Shown: positions 8,202-17,172 of the stretch, piece after piece
Layout: each line of letters begins with the position of its first letter
Numbering within the stretch: position 1 is the first letter of the stretch
Assembly (NCBI GenBank): GCA_024235135.1
Contig: JACKMZ010000006.1
Span: forward strand, 62,001-126,000
Direction of reading: 5' to 3'
DNA: 64,000 bases
DNA from: Gammaproteobacteria bacterium
Lineage (GTDB): Bacteria > Pseudomonadota > Gammaproteobacteria > Competibacterales > Competibacteraceae
Made by a program: the position numbers and the translations under genes
Notes under the pieces: model-generated
Database searches by the model: none
Seen by the model: the letters and a program-made list of their open reading frames with translations, nothing else
What the model was told of the DNA's origin: nothing

Positions 8202-9471
8202 GTAACACGCGACCCACGGCGGCCAGGGTTTCCTCGATGTCCTCGTCGCTGTGGGCACTGGACAGGAACCCCGCTTCGAAGGCGGACGGCGCCAGATAAA
8301 CGCCTTCCCGCAACAAGGCATGGAAAAACCTCTTGAAGCGTTCGACGTCGCAGGCGGTGGCCTGGGCATAGCGGGTCACCGTCGCGGCGTCGGTGAAAAA
8401 GAAACCGAACATGCCCCCCACCTGATTGGTCGTCATCGGGATGCGGGCAGCCCTGGCCGCTTCGCGCAGTCCCGTCATGAACTGCTGCGTTTTCCGTTCC
8501 AGAGCTTCATAGAAGCCCGGCTCCTCGACCAGCTTCAGGGTGGCCAATCCCGCCGCCATGGCCACGGGATTGCCCGATAAGGTGCCTGCCTGATAGATCG
8601 CTCCCAAAGGCGCCAGATGTTCCATGATTTCCCGGCGTCCGCCGAAGGCGCCCACCGGCATGCCGCCGCCGATGACTTTACCCAAGGTCGTCAGATCGGG
8701 CGTGACGCCATAACGCCGCTGAGCGCCACCCAAAGCGACCCGAAACCCGGTCATCACCTCGTCGAAAATCAATAGACTACCGTAGTTGTCGCAAAACTCC
8801 CTAAGTCCTTCCAGAAAGCCTGGTTCCGGCGGTATACAGTTCATGTTGCCGGCCACCGGTTCGACGATGACACAAGCGATTTTCTCGCCCAATACCTTGA
8901 AGGTTTCCTTCACACTGCTCACATCGTTGAAGGTCAGCGTCAGCGTATGCGAAGCGATTTCCTTCGGCACGCCGGGCGACGTGGGCACGCCCAGTGTCAA
9001 CGCGCCGGAGCCGGCCTTGACCAGCAGGGAATCGGAATGGCCATGGTAACACCCCTCGAATTTGATGATGCGATCCCGTCCGGTATACCCCCGCGCCAAG
9101 CGAATGGCGCTCATGGTGGCCTCGGTGCCGGAATTGCACATCCGCACCAGTTCCAGGGATGGCAGATGGGCGCAAAGCCGTTGCGCCAATTCCGTTTCCA
9201 GTGCCGTGGGCGCGCCGAAGCTCAGCCCGTTGGCGGCCGTTTCCTGGACGGCGCGTACGATTTCGGGATGCGCGTGCCCGGCGATCATCGGTCCCCAGGA
9301 GCCGACATAATCAATATAGCGCCGGTCATCCTCGTCATACAGATAGGAGCCCTGGCCGCGTTTGAAAAATATCGGCTCGCCTCCAACCGCGCGGAAGGCG
9401 CGTACGGGTGAATTCACTCCGCCAGGAATAAAGCGTTGGGCCTCGGCAAACAGGATCTGGGATCGAGTCAT
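8191..9471 (-). CDS. hemL: Glutamate-1-semialdehyde 2,1-aminomutase
   Basis: 426 residues, the normal size for this PLP enzyme, which makes 5-aminolevulinate from glutamate-1-semialdehyde in the C5 haem pathway. Seen are the start RSQILFAEAQRFIPGGVNSPVRAF, LLIFDEVMTGFRV, and TTLGKVIGGGMPVGAFGG with the Schiff-base lysine. The frame is open 56 codons further upstream, but the ATG at 9469-9471 begins exactly where the family does and has GGAG upstream. It diverges from the rubredoxin gene, an arrangement seen in other gammaproteobacteria. Confidence 0.96.
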   Translation of the reverse strand: MTRSQILFAEAQRFIPGGVNSPVRAFRAVGGEPIFFKRGQGSYLYDEDDRRYIDYVGSWGPMIAGHAHPEIVRAVQETAANGLSFGAPTALETELAQRLCAHLPSLELVRMCNSGTEATMSAIRLARGYTGRDRIIKFEGCYHGHSDSLLVKAGSGALTLGVPTSPGVPKEIASHTLTLTFNDVSSVKETFKVLGEKIACVIVEPVAGNMNCIPPEPGFLEGLREFCDNYGSLLIFDEVMTGFRVALGGAQRRYGVTPDLTTLGKVIGGGMPVGAFGGRREIMEHLAPLGAIYQAGTLSGNPVAMAAGLATLKLVEEPGFYEALERKTQQFMTGLREAARAARIPMTTNQVGGMFGFFFTDAATVTRYAQATACDVERFKRFFHALLREGVYLAPSAFEAGFLSSAHSDEDIEETLAAVGRVLPKL

Positions 9472-9776
9472 GTTCGGCTTAATCTCCGCTGTGGATGGCG
9501 CGACCCGGTCAACCGGCCGGGCCTGGCCTTGCTTGTCGTTCTTGAGTTCGCGATCGCCGACTCCCGAGGAGCGCAGGCCACGCCGTGTCCCCAAGATAGA
9601 CTTTCGCGGCCGGACCCAAGACTGCTTCGTTACGCCCATGAGGAGTTGGCGTTGCCGTATTGTACAACCCTGGCGGACATCGCGGCGGGCTAAACGGATG
9701 GGGTGCGCGGAATCGTTCCGGCATGAGACACTATAGGGATTTCCTAACGGCTTCCCAACAAGAGGATAAGCACAGC
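9472..9776. other. 305-bp intergenic region between divergent hemL and rubredoxin
   Basis: No convincing gene. Open frames here are extensions or shadows of hemL and have no recognisable protein character. It must hold the promoters for both divergent genes, but I cannot identify reliable -35/-10 pairs. Confidence 0.45.
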
Positions 9777-9971
9777 ATGTCAGTCAACGAAGAGCCTGAA
9801 ATCCCCTGGAAAACCTATATGTGCGTCATTTGTGGCTTCATCTACGAAGAAGAAAAAGGCTGGCCCGCCGACGGTATCCCGCCGGGCACGCGGTGGGAAG
9901 ATGTGCCATTGACCTGGACCTGCCCGGAATGCGGCGCGACCAAGGACGATTTCGAGATGCTGGAAATCTGA
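9777..9971 (+). CDS. Rubredoxin
   Basis: 64 residues. Rubredoxins are small one-iron electron carriers; the Fe is held by two CxxC knuckles, here MCVICGFIY and TCPECGATK, 30-odd residues apart. The intervening GWPADGIPPGTRWEDVPLTW and final DFEMLEI are standard. The frame extends upstream to 9660, but the ATG at 9777 has AGAGGAT 9 bp before it and gives the proper length. The leading ten residues are a slightly long N-terminal tail. The partner oxidoreductase is not in the window. Confidence 0.95.
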   Translation: MSVNEEPEIPWKTYMCVICGFIYEEEKGWPADGIPPGTRWEDVPLTWTCPECGATKDDFEMLEI

Positions 9972-9985
9972 AGACAGGGAGAAAC

Positions 9986-10543
9986 TTAGATTTTCCCAGC
10001 CTGATGGGCAATGAAGGCGGTTTTGGCCGACAGCTCCAGAGAACAGGTCCATTTATAGGCAAGCCCGAGATTCTCCGCGCAGGCATAAACCCCATGACCT
10101 CGCACCACGGCGATCGGGTATTCGGCCAAGACCTCGGCGACCAACCGAGGGGCATCGTCAACATAACGTTCGTAAGGGATGGTGATCACCGGAACCCGGC
10201 TGAAATAGAGCTGACCTTCGAAATCGGCGGGCAAAAACTCCTTGCTATCCATCGTCATCGCCACCGAATAGGGGCCGTGACTGTGAAGCATCGCATTCAC
10301 TTGCGGATTGCCCTGGTAAACGGCCAGATGTAGCGGCGCATCCAAGGATGCGCCGGCACCGATCCAACCATCATGGCGACATTCCAACAATTCACCGCTG
10401 CTTACCGTATCGGCGCAGCAACCGCTGGGGGTGATCCAAACCTGTTCGCCGTCACGTATCGAAGCATTGCCGCTATGGGAATCGTTCAATCCGTACTTGC
10501 GCAGGAATTTGTAATAGCGAACCAGCTCGTCTTTGATGTTCAT
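9986..10543 (-). CDS. Class II aldolase/adducin-family protein
   Basis: 185 residues with the class II aldolase fold. Zinc ligand motifs are visible: AMLHSHGPYS (two histidines) and VRGHGVYA (third histidine). The N-terminus contains GNASIRDGEQVWITPSG, typical of fuculose- and rhamnulose-phosphate aldolases and related decarboxylases. The substrate cannot be assigned; no sugar kinase or isomerase gene is near. It starts 12 bp after the stop of the LysM-FecR gene on the same strand, so it is probably cotranscribed with that gene, an unusual partner. Confidence 0.82.
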   Translation of the reverse strand: MNIKDELVRYYKFLRKYGLNDSHSGNASIRDGEQVWITPSGCCADTVSSGELLECRHDGWIGAGASLDAPLHLAVYQGNPQVNAMLHSHGPYSVAMTMDSKEFLPADFEGQLYFSRVPVITIPYERYVDDAPRLVAEVLAEYPIAVVRGHGVYACAENLGLAYKWTCSLELSAKTAFIAHQAGKI

Positions 10544-10555
10544 AAAATCCCGCTG

Positions 10556-11692
10556 CTACTGTAAATAAGCTACGTTGGAGCTACTGAAAAGCGTGAATCG
10601 ATGCTCGCCGTTCAGGCCCTCCAACCCCTGATCATCGATGCCACGAACCCGTAACAGATAGTTGTCGTTAGGCAGCTTCGGACCACTGAATTCAGGCGAC
10701 TGGAGAACTTCCTCATAGATCAGAGCCAGCACCTGTTCGCCGCCGCCGACTTTTTCGCTGTGGATTAAACGACCATTGTTGAATACCAACAATTCAAATC
10801 GCTTGTGCTGGTAGGCCATGATCTGAATGCGATACGCCTTGGCTCCTGGAATGGCTTGCCAGGAAAACCGCAGGTCGCTGGCATTCTCCGGCAATGCGGA
10901 AATGTCCGGGGGAGGCAATAGCGCCACGACATCGAGTCGACCGGCGCCGGGTTTCGACACACTGCCGAATTTTTCCGGCAACGTGCTGATCCGGCCGTGC
11001 GCGTTGACCCCAACCGCGCCGTTGGTCACTTCCGTGTACGCCGTCTGGGTAAGTGAGTCGGCAGCCATGCGAAATTCCGTTCCACGCACCGCCGCGACCG
11101 CCGACGGGGTTCTGATCTCGTAGCGCACCCTGGGATCGTCACGGTGGGTGACCTTGGTTTCCAAACGCCCGCTTTGCAAGTTCAACTGAGCATCCACGAG
11201 ATTCGAAGACTCATCGACGCTCACCGTTTTCAACAACAAGGTGCTGTTCGATTGCAATAGCAGTTCGGAGGCGTCGTAAAACTTCAGCAGTACACTGGAT
11301 TGCGGACCGGTACGGATACTGTCCCCGGCCTGCAAAGTCGTTTCGGCATCCAGCGGCGTGGTTCGACCGTTGGCCAGTGTCACTTCAACTTTTCCGCGGG
11401 CGTCCAAAACCCGTACGGTGATAGGGCGGATCTGTTTCTTTAACCATTCGATGGGAATGTTAAGCCGAGTTCCTGGAGGAATTTGATTCGGTTTGGAGAT
11501 GCCATTGCGCTCTTGCAATTTTGGCCAATAGCTCATATCGATCAGATAATTGTCGCTAATGCTCCAAGGATTGTCACCGGGACGTACGGTATAAATCCAT
11601 TCCTGGGCATGAGCGCTTAGGGCCATGACGGCCTGAAGTAGCATCAACACCGAAAGCAACAGGGCTTTTGTTAAAATATGCCAAAGCGCCAT
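10556..11692 (-). CDS. Periplasmic LysM-FecR domain protein
   Basis: 378 residues with a signal peptide of about 29 residues ending ALSAHA. Residues ~32-80 form a LysM domain (YTVRPGDNPWSISDNYL... PPGTRLNIPIEWL), predicted to bind peptidoglycan. Residues ~90-240 are a FecR domain, including SVLLKFYDASELLLQSNSTLLL and TPSAVAAVRGTEFRMA. The C-terminus resembles a fibronectin-like fold that ends the protein. It is not next to a FecA/FecI pair, so a classic iron-sensing role is unlikely. LysM-FecR proteins often accompany CHASE2 receptors, and the gene immediately upstream encodes one. Confidence 0.85.
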   Translation of the reverse strand: MALWHILTKALLLSVLMLLQAVMALSAHAQEWIYTVRPGDNPWSISDNYLIDMSYWPKLQERNGISKPNQIPPGTRLNIPIEWLKKQIRPITVRVLDARGKVEVTLANGRTTPLDAETTLQAGDSIRTGPQSSVLLKFYDASELLLQSNSTLLLKTVSVDESSNLVDAQLNLQSGRLETKVTHRDDPRVRYEIRTPSAVAAVRGTEFRMAADSLTQTAYTEVTNGAVGVNAHGRISTLPEKFGSVSKPGAGRLDVVALLPPPDISALPENASDLRFSWQAIPGAKAYRIQIMAYQHKRFELLVFNNGRLIHSEKVGGGEQVLALIYEEVLQSPEFSGPKLPNDNYLLRVRGIDDQGLEGLNGEHRFTLFSSSNVAYLQ

Positions 11693-11866
11693 AGATCTCT
11701 TTCTCCCACATTTAGGTGTTATATATGAATGCTGGCAGACGCTTTCGAGAAGTTCCTATTAATATTCTAACTAAACGACAACGCTTGTCAGGCATACAGA
11801 CGGCTTGTTATGAAAATTTAACATTTTCATTAACATCAGCGCGTGTGGGAAAGTAATTTACTTATC

Positions 11867-14722
11867 TCAGGATTGATTGGCACGCACCAATTTATCCATC
11901 ATAAAAAGTGATAGGGGTCGACTAATGAAGAACCCCTGGATCAACTCGCATTCCCGAGATCTTAGAAACTCCAGTTGCTCGGCGGTTTCCACCCCTTCGG
12001 CGATGACGCCGAGCCGCAGGCTATGAGCGACGGCGATCAAGGCGCTTACGATGGCCGCCGCATCGTCCGAATCGGTCGTAATGTCGCGCACGAAGGATTG
12101 GTCAACCTTGAGCCAATCCAGGGGAAACCGCTTGAGATAATTGAAGCTGGAATAACCCGTGCCAAAATCGTCCAACGCCAATTGAATGCCCATGTCCTTG
12201 AGCGTCTGCAAAATGGCTATGGCGGCATCGATATCCTTCATCAGCATGCTTTCCGTGATTTCCAGCTCCACCTGATCGACATCCAGACCCGATTCCCGTA
12301 TCAAACTGTCGATACGATTGGATAGGCCCGGCTGCATGAATTGTCGGGGCGATAGGTTGATCGCCACGCGCGGCGCCCGCAAGCCTTCGACCTTCCAAGC
12401 CTGTACCTGTCGGCAGGCCTGGCTGATCACCCATTCCCCGATCGGCACGATCAGCCCAGTCTCTTCAGCCAGCGGCACGAAGCGGCCTGGCGAGATCATC
12501 CCCATCTCCGGATGCCGCCAGCGCAACAAAGTTTCGGCCGACACGATGCGGCCTGTTTTCAATTCCAACTGCGGTTGGTAATAGAGTTCCAGTTCTCCAC
12601 GCTCCAGGGCACGGCGCAGATCGCGCTCCATGAGCAAACGCCCGAGCATCCAGTTATTCATGTCCTGGGCATAAAACTGGAACGTGTTACGGCCGTTCTC
12701 CTTGGCTCGGGACAGGGCGATGTCGGCGTTTTTCAGCAGCATGTCCGCGCTTTCCCCATCCTTGGGAAACAGGCTGATGCCGATGCTGGCGTTCGCGAAC
12801 AGTTCATGCCCGAAGATGAAGTGGGGTTCTTCCAGCGTCTCCAAAATATACTGGGCCACTAGGACAGCCTCTTCCGCATTCGGCACATGTTCCAGCAGCA
12901 CGCCGAATTTGTCCCCTTCCAGACGAGCCAGTGTGTCGCCCTCTTGCAAGCACAGATCCAGGCGTGTGGCGACCGCCCGCAACAAGGCGTCTCCGGCGTT
13001 GTAACCCAGCGCGTCGTTGACCGCCTTGAAGCGATCCAGATCGATGGCCAGCAGGGCGATCAGTTCGTTACTGTGCGAGGCGCGCGCCATCGCGTGATCC
13101 AATCGTTCCAGCAGCAGACTGCGATTGGGCAATTCAGTGAGGGCATCATGGGTGGCCTGATAGGCCATTTTTTGGGCCATCAGACGGGCTTCGCTGATGT
13201 CATTGATGGCCAACACCACGCCCTGCAAACTTCCGGATTCATTGCGCATCGGGCTGGCCGAGGCGCGGATGGCGTATTCCTGGCCGGAACGGCTGAGTAC
13301 GATGTTTTCTTCGCCCAGCTTAACGATACCACCGGCTTCCAGGCACTGCATCACCGGACTGACGACTGGCGCACGGCTGTGCTCGTTGACGATGCGCAGG
13401 ATCTCGACCAGCGGTCGGCCCAGTGCTTCACGCAGTGGATAGCCGGTCAGCGTCTCGGCGATGGGATTCAGATACTCGACGATGCCCTTAGAGTCGGTGG
13501 TAATGACGCCATCACCGATGGAATGCAGCGTTACCTGAGATCGCTCCCGTTCGATAAACAGATTCTGTAAAGTCGCTATCAGCCGCCGCCAGATCCAGAG
13601 CGGATAGCTCAACAGCAACGTGGCGAGCAGCACCGCCGGCGGAAACCACAGACTGAACTCACGCAACAACACGATGCTCAGCAGTCCACTGAACGTCACC
13701 AGCGCCACCGCCGCCCACAATGTCCAACGCGGCGGCAGATAGGAATAGATAAAAAAGGGCAGCAGCGCGATCAGACCGGTTAACCATATCGACCCGTTGT
13801 CGCTCAAGGGGATGATCACCGGCGTAGCGGGCAAATTCAACAGGTTGCCCAGCACATTCGCGTTAAACTCCACCCCCGGCATGGGACGGTTCTGACCGGA
13901 GACCGGGGTCGGCATGTTATCCCCCAACCCCGCCGCCGTGGCGCCGACCATGACGAGTTTGCCCTGGAAGGCGCCCGTGGGAAAGTTGCCATTCAATACA
14001 TCGACATAGGCAATCCGATGCAGGTGTCCTGGCGGACCGGCGAAGTGCACCAGAAAACGATAATCACGGGCCCAGGAGCCAGGCGAAGCCGGGGCGGGCG
14101 CCCGTTGGCCCGGTAGAGACGTCAACTTGCCATCGGTCAATTCCAACAGGGCCAACCCCAACGCCGGCCAGCGAGGCGAGTTCAATCCGGCTTTCAAATA
14201 GGCGCTGCGGACGATGCCGTCCGCATCCAATTCAACATCGACATGGCCCAATCCCGCCGCCGCCTGTCGTAGTAACGGGATAGGCAAGGTTTCGGTCAGA
14301 GGACCGTCCGCATAGAGTTGTTCCGGCAATACCGGCAATATGACTCGGCCACTATTGGCTATCGCCCGCGCCAGCGTGGCATCGTCCTCGGCATCGACCG
14401 TGCTGGGCTCGGCGAAGATCATGTCGAATGCGATCGCCTTGGCGCCGGCCTGGGTGAGCTTATCCACCAGCGCGGCGTGGATCTTGCGCGGCCAGGGCCA
14501 GCGACCCAGTTCCTTGAGACTGTATTCATCGACGCCGACGATGACGATGTCATCTGGAGGGGCTTCTTCCCAGAAACGCAGATGCCAGTCGTAGAACAAC
14601 CAATCCAGACGCCATAAACCTCCCCAGACAACCAGCCACACGGCGATACCGGCCAACAGCAAGGAGGGCAGCAACGGGAAATCCACCAGAAAGGTGCGCA
14701 GACGAATAGACGGCGATCTCAT
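11867..14722 (-). CDS. CHASE2-PAS-GGDEF-EAL transmembrane signalling protein
   Basis: 951 residues. An N-terminal membrane segment (~20-36) is followed by a periplasmic CHASE2 sensor domain (~45-320), a cluster of membrane helices (~325-375), a PAS domain (~390-500), a GGDEF domain (~515-680) and an EAL domain (~690-935). The GGDEF signature is EGDKF, lacking the first glycine and the catalytic glutamate, so cyclase activity is unlikely. The EAL domain reads ETL, with INLSPRQF, ELEITES, LDDFGTG, WLKVDQSF and AEGVET intact, so c-di-GMP phosphodiesterase activity is plausible. The following gene encodes a LysM-FecR protein. A GATTCC-G-GGAATC palindrome (14723-14735) abuts the start codon. Confidence 0.9.
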   Translation of the reverse strand: MRSPSIRLRTFLVDFPLLPSLLLAGIAVWLVVWGGLWRLDWLFYDWHLRFWEEAPPDDIVIVGVDEYSLKELGRWPWPRKIHAALVDKLTQAGAKAIAFDMIFAEPSTVDAEDDATLARAIANSGRVILPVLPEQLYADGPLTETLPIPLLRQAAAGLGHVDVELDADGIVRSAYLKAGLNSPRWPALGLALLELTDGKLTSLPGQRAPAPASPGSWARDYRFLVHFAGPPGHLHRIAYVDVLNGNFPTGAFQGKLVMVGATAAGLGDNMPTPVSGQNRPMPGVEFNANVLGNLLNLPATPVIIPLSDNGSIWLTGLIALLPFFIYSYLPPRWTLWAAVALVTFSGLLSIVLLREFSLWFPPAVLLATLLLSYPLWIWRRLIATLQNLFIERERSQVTLHSIGDGVITTDSKGIVEYLNPIAETLTGYPLREALGRPLVEILRIVNEHSRAPVVSPVMQCLEAGGIVKLGEENIVLSRSGQEYAIRASASPMRNESGSLQGVVLAINDISEARLMAQKMAYQATHDALTELPNRSLLLERLDHAMARASHSNELIALLAIDLDRFKAVNDALGYNAGDALLRAVATRLDLCLQEGDTLARLEGDKFGVLLEHVPNAEEAVLVAQYILETLEEPHFIFGHELFANASIGISLFPKDGESADMLLKNADIALSRAKENGRNTFQFYAQDMNNWMLGRLLMERDLRRALERGELELYYQPQLELKTGRIVSAETLLRWRHPEMGMISPGRFVPLAEETGLIVPIGEWVISQACRQVQAWKVEGLRAPRVAINLSPRQFMQPGLSNRIDSLIRESGLDVDQVELEITESMLMKDIDAAIAILQTLKDMGIQLALDDFGTGYSSFNYLKRFPLDWLKVDQSFVRDITTDSDDAAAIVSALIAVAHSLRLGVIAEGVETAEQLEFLRSRECELIQGFFISRPLSLFMMDKLVRANQS

Positions 14723-14917
14723 GATTCCGGGAATCTATACGAATTGTCCTGGGCACAGCGGGTCCAGTCAGTGAGTGTGGATTCCTGATTGTCGCTGGGT
14801 CACTTGGGCATTCGCTGAGCGGTTTGGCTAGGGGGCATGCGGGGCCGAGAAGACAGGCACGATGTCCACGGTATTTGTATTGCCCACATACCAAGCAAGT
14901 ATGGAGCCAATCCCCAG

Positions 14918-15691
14918 TCAAGCCGGGTTCGACCGGCCAACCCGTTCCACTCCCGTATCCAACCGGCCATCGGGATACAGACGGAACCAGCGATAACCCG
15001 GTGGGACATCATCGGCCTGCGCGTCAGCCACACCGGGTTTGAACTGCAAACAAGTGGAAGGCGCGCCCAGTAATGCCATACCCCCTCGTTGCGTACTGAA
15101 TTCCTGATGAATATGGCCCCACACGATGGCGCGCACCTGCGGATAGCGATCCACGACGGCGAATAAATCCTCGCCGTTGCCAACCATGCTATCCAGCCAG
15201 GCGCCGCCGATGGAAACCGGCGGATGATGCAGACACACCATAGCGTGATGTCGCGGATACGCCCGCAGCGTTCGGTCCAGAAAATCCAATTCCGTATCCG
15301 CCAAATAACCGGCCGGCGAGTCGGGAAGGGTAGAGTCCAACAGGATAAACTGCCAATATTCGTCGATAATATGCCTTCTGTGACAGACCGCGCCATCCCG
15401 CAAGATTGCTTTCATGCGTTCCGGTACGTCGTGGTTGCCGGGCAAACAGTAAACCGGCGCCCCCAGTGATTCCAGCGCGTCGCGCAGCCGCGGATAGGCC
15501 GCATCGTCGTCCTGCACCAAATCGCCGGTCGCCAGCAAGAAATCCGGCGGCCAACGATAGGCGGTCAGTTGCTCCAGAACGGCGGTCAGACCCCAATCCA
15601 CATCGACTTCCCAGAGACGTCCATGGGCTTGCGCCTGGAGATGGAGATCGGATATTTGGATGATCCGTAACGGTGTAACGGGCTTTGTCAT
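14918..15691 (-). CDS. cpdA: CpdA-type metallophosphoesterase (3',5'-cyclic nucleotide phosphodiesterase)
   Basis: 257 residues with the calcineurin-like binuclear metal site: QISDLHL, TGDLVQD, LPGNHDVP, CLHHPPV and WGHIHQE in order. CpdA hydrolyses cAMP and so tunes CRP signalling; the family match is clear but other cyclic or phosphate ester substrates are possible. It is convergent with nothing and lies about 195 bp upstream, in the same direction, of the CHASE2 gene. The next gene outward (O-methyltransferase) is divergent. Confidence 0.88.
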   Translation of the reverse strand: MTKPVTPLRIIQISDLHLQAQAHGRLWEVDVDWGLTAVLEQLTAYRWPPDFLLATGDLVQDDDAAYPRLRDALESLGAPVYCLPGNHDVPERMKAILRDGAVCHRRHIIDEYWQFILLDSTLPDSPAGYLADTELDFLDRTLRAYPRHHAMVCLHHPPVSIGGAWLDSMVGNGEDLFAVVDRYPQVRAIVWGHIHQEFSTQRGGMALLGAPSTCLQFKPGVADAQADDVPPGYRWFRLYPDGRLDTGVERVGRSNPA

Positions 15692-15770
15692 GGAGAGAAA
15701 TCTATCATCAAGACTTCGTGACTATAGATTATGGGCTTAACTGGCAGAATCGCTACCGTCGGAGTCTTGT

Positions 15771-16436
15771 ATGAGCAATAAAACAATCTGTTTGAACGAC
15801 GCGGGTTATACCTATCTGTTGAACGCCTCCTTGCGCGAGTCGGCGCTGCTGCGCCGATTGCGGGATGAAACCGCGGCCCTTCCCCGCTCAGGCATGCAAA
15901 TTTCACCGGAACAAGGTCAATTCATGAGTCTACTGGTTCAACTCATGGGCGCGCGGCGCGCCATCGAAGTGGGGGTCTTCACCGGTTACAGCGCCTTGGC
16001 CGTAGCCCTGGCCCTGCCCACCGACGGCTATTTACTCGCCTGCGACATCAACGAGGAATGGACTACCCGCGCCCGAGCCTATTGGCGGGAAGCCGGCGTT
16101 GCCGAGAAAATCGAACTGCGCCTGGCGCCTGCCCAACAAACCTTGGATGCGTTGCTGCGGGATGGCGCGGCCGGCAGTTTCGATTTCGCCTTCATCGACG
16201 CCGACAAGAGCCACTACATCGCTTATTACGAACGCCTTCTGCAATTGCTGCGCCCCGGTGGGCTGATTGCCGTGGACAACGTACTCTGGGGCGGCGCGGT
16301 AGCGGACCCGCAGAATAACGAAGCGGACACCGTCGCGATTCGTGCCTTCAACAAGCATCTGCTTCACGACGAACGCGTCGCACTCAGCCTGGTGCCCATT
16401 GGCGATGGCCTCACGCTGGCCTTGAAGCGAGGCTGA
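15771..16436 (+). CDS. SAM-dependent O-methyltransferase (catechol/caffeoyl-CoA type)
   Basis: 221 residues, class I methyltransferase fold. Motif I is in AIEVGVFTGYSALA, the acidic residue that contacts ribose is in LLACDINEEW, and the metal-binding region is FDFAFIDADKSHYIAYYE followed by LIAVDNVLWGG. These are typical of the divalent-cation-dependent O-methyltransferase_3 family. The natural acceptor is unknown. The stop codon is immediately followed by the stop of the convergent UPF0045 gene, with no spacer. Confidence 0.9.
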   Translation: MSNKTICLNDAGYTYLLNASLRESALLRRLRDETAALPRSGMQISPEQGQFMSLLVQLMGARRAIEVGVFTGYSALAVALALPTDGYLLACDINEEWTTRARAYWREAGVAEKIELRLAPAQQTLDALLRDGAAGSFDFAFIDADKSHYIAYYERLLQLLRPGGLIAVDNVLWGGAVADPQNNEADTVAIRAFNKHLLHDERVALSLVPIGDGLTLALKRG

Positions 16437-16739
16437 TCACGGTTGCAATTGGCGTTGGACGCTAGCCACTTTGTCATTCATGCTTTGGGCACGATCGGTG
16501 CGTGTGCCGATGTGCAGCGTCGTGGTGATACGCGGCGCGCCCAGGGCGTGAACCACTTCGTGGCACCGTTTGATCGCCGCCATCACCGTGTCCCAATCGC
16601 CCTCGATATTCGTGCCATAGGCATGCAAATGGGTATTGAGACCCGCTTCACTCAGTACCCGCTCGCAGGCCGTGACGTACGCTGAAACCGAAACGCCGAC
16701 TCCCAAGGGTACGACGCATAAATCGGCAATGACTTGCAT
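16437..16739 (-). CDS. UPF0045/MTH1187-family thiamine-binding protein
   Basis: 100 residues, the standard length. Family features are IADLCVVPLGVGVSVSAYV, the HAYGTNIEGDWDTV core and the basic HIGTRTDRAQSMNDKVASV end. Structures of relatives bind thiamine or hydroxymethylpyrimidine in a YkoF-like fold; a precise function is not established. No thiamine riboswitch core was found upstream of the start. Convergent with the methyltransferase gene. Confidence 0.85.
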   Translation of the reverse strand: MQVIADLCVVPLGVGVSVSAYVTACERVLSEAGLNTHLHAYGTNIEGDWDTVMAAIKRCHEVVHALGAPRITTTLHIGTRTDRAQSMNDKVASVQRQLQP

Positions 16740-16845
16740 GGCGTTGACTCCTACCGGAAAGCTGATTATTCGTAACCCGCGTTTATGATGATCGCTGGGT
16801 GGGCAACAGGTAAAGTCTAGTCATCGCCCCAATTAACGGGGACAA

Positions 16846-17144
16846 TGATCGCCGCGCCGGAGCAAGGAGGCCAAGCGCCGGCAGTTTGCTTGCCTTATCG
16901 TCGTCAGGCTTTTCAGTTCGTGTTTCAATCTTTTCGGTTTCTCCGTGGCGCAGGCCGCCGATCGCCCCAAGTCATGCTTGTGCTGGATACTTCCAACAGC
17001 CTGTGGGGGAAAATCGATAACAAGGAAACAATCGTCATCGCCCAGGGAGCGGTCGGGAACATCCTGGAAAATTGGGATGAAGCCACCGATCGCGGCTTGA
17101 GGATTGTCGGGCAATTATGCAGAATTCAGTGGTTTATACCTTAA
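16846..17144 (+). pseudogene. Remnant of a secreted VWA-domain protein gene (frameshifted and truncated)
   Basis: From about 16880 one frame encodes a basic stretch and a signal-peptide-like segment ending GFSVAQAADRPK. At about 16972 the homology jumps to another frame with VMLVLDTSNSLWGKIDNKE, which is the start of a von Willebrand factor A domain with its DxSxS MIDAS-type motif (here DTSNS). One missing base in the run encoding RPK would explain the shift. The VWA homology continues for some 45 residues (ENWDEATDRGLRIVG) and then stops, with a stop codon at 17142-17144. The rest of the domain is absent. A TGA also interrupts the signal-peptide frame upstream. This looks like a decayed gene, not a functional small protein. 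Confidence 0.65.
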
Positions 17145-17172
17145 TTCCTATTTGACTCGGAGGATTCAACCC

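Noticed and set aside
14800..15396. 198-codon minus-strand frame inside cpdA
   Set aside because: Out-of-frame shadow; cpdA metal-binding motifs are all in the other frame.
16740..16845. Thiamine riboswitch upstream of the thiamine-binding UPF0045 gene
   Set aside because: The conserved CUGAGA and ACCUGAUC cores are not present in the leader on the minus strand.
16833..17114. Minus-strand frame overlapping the VWA remnant
   Set aside because: No recognisable protein; the plus strand shows clear VWA and signal-peptide character.
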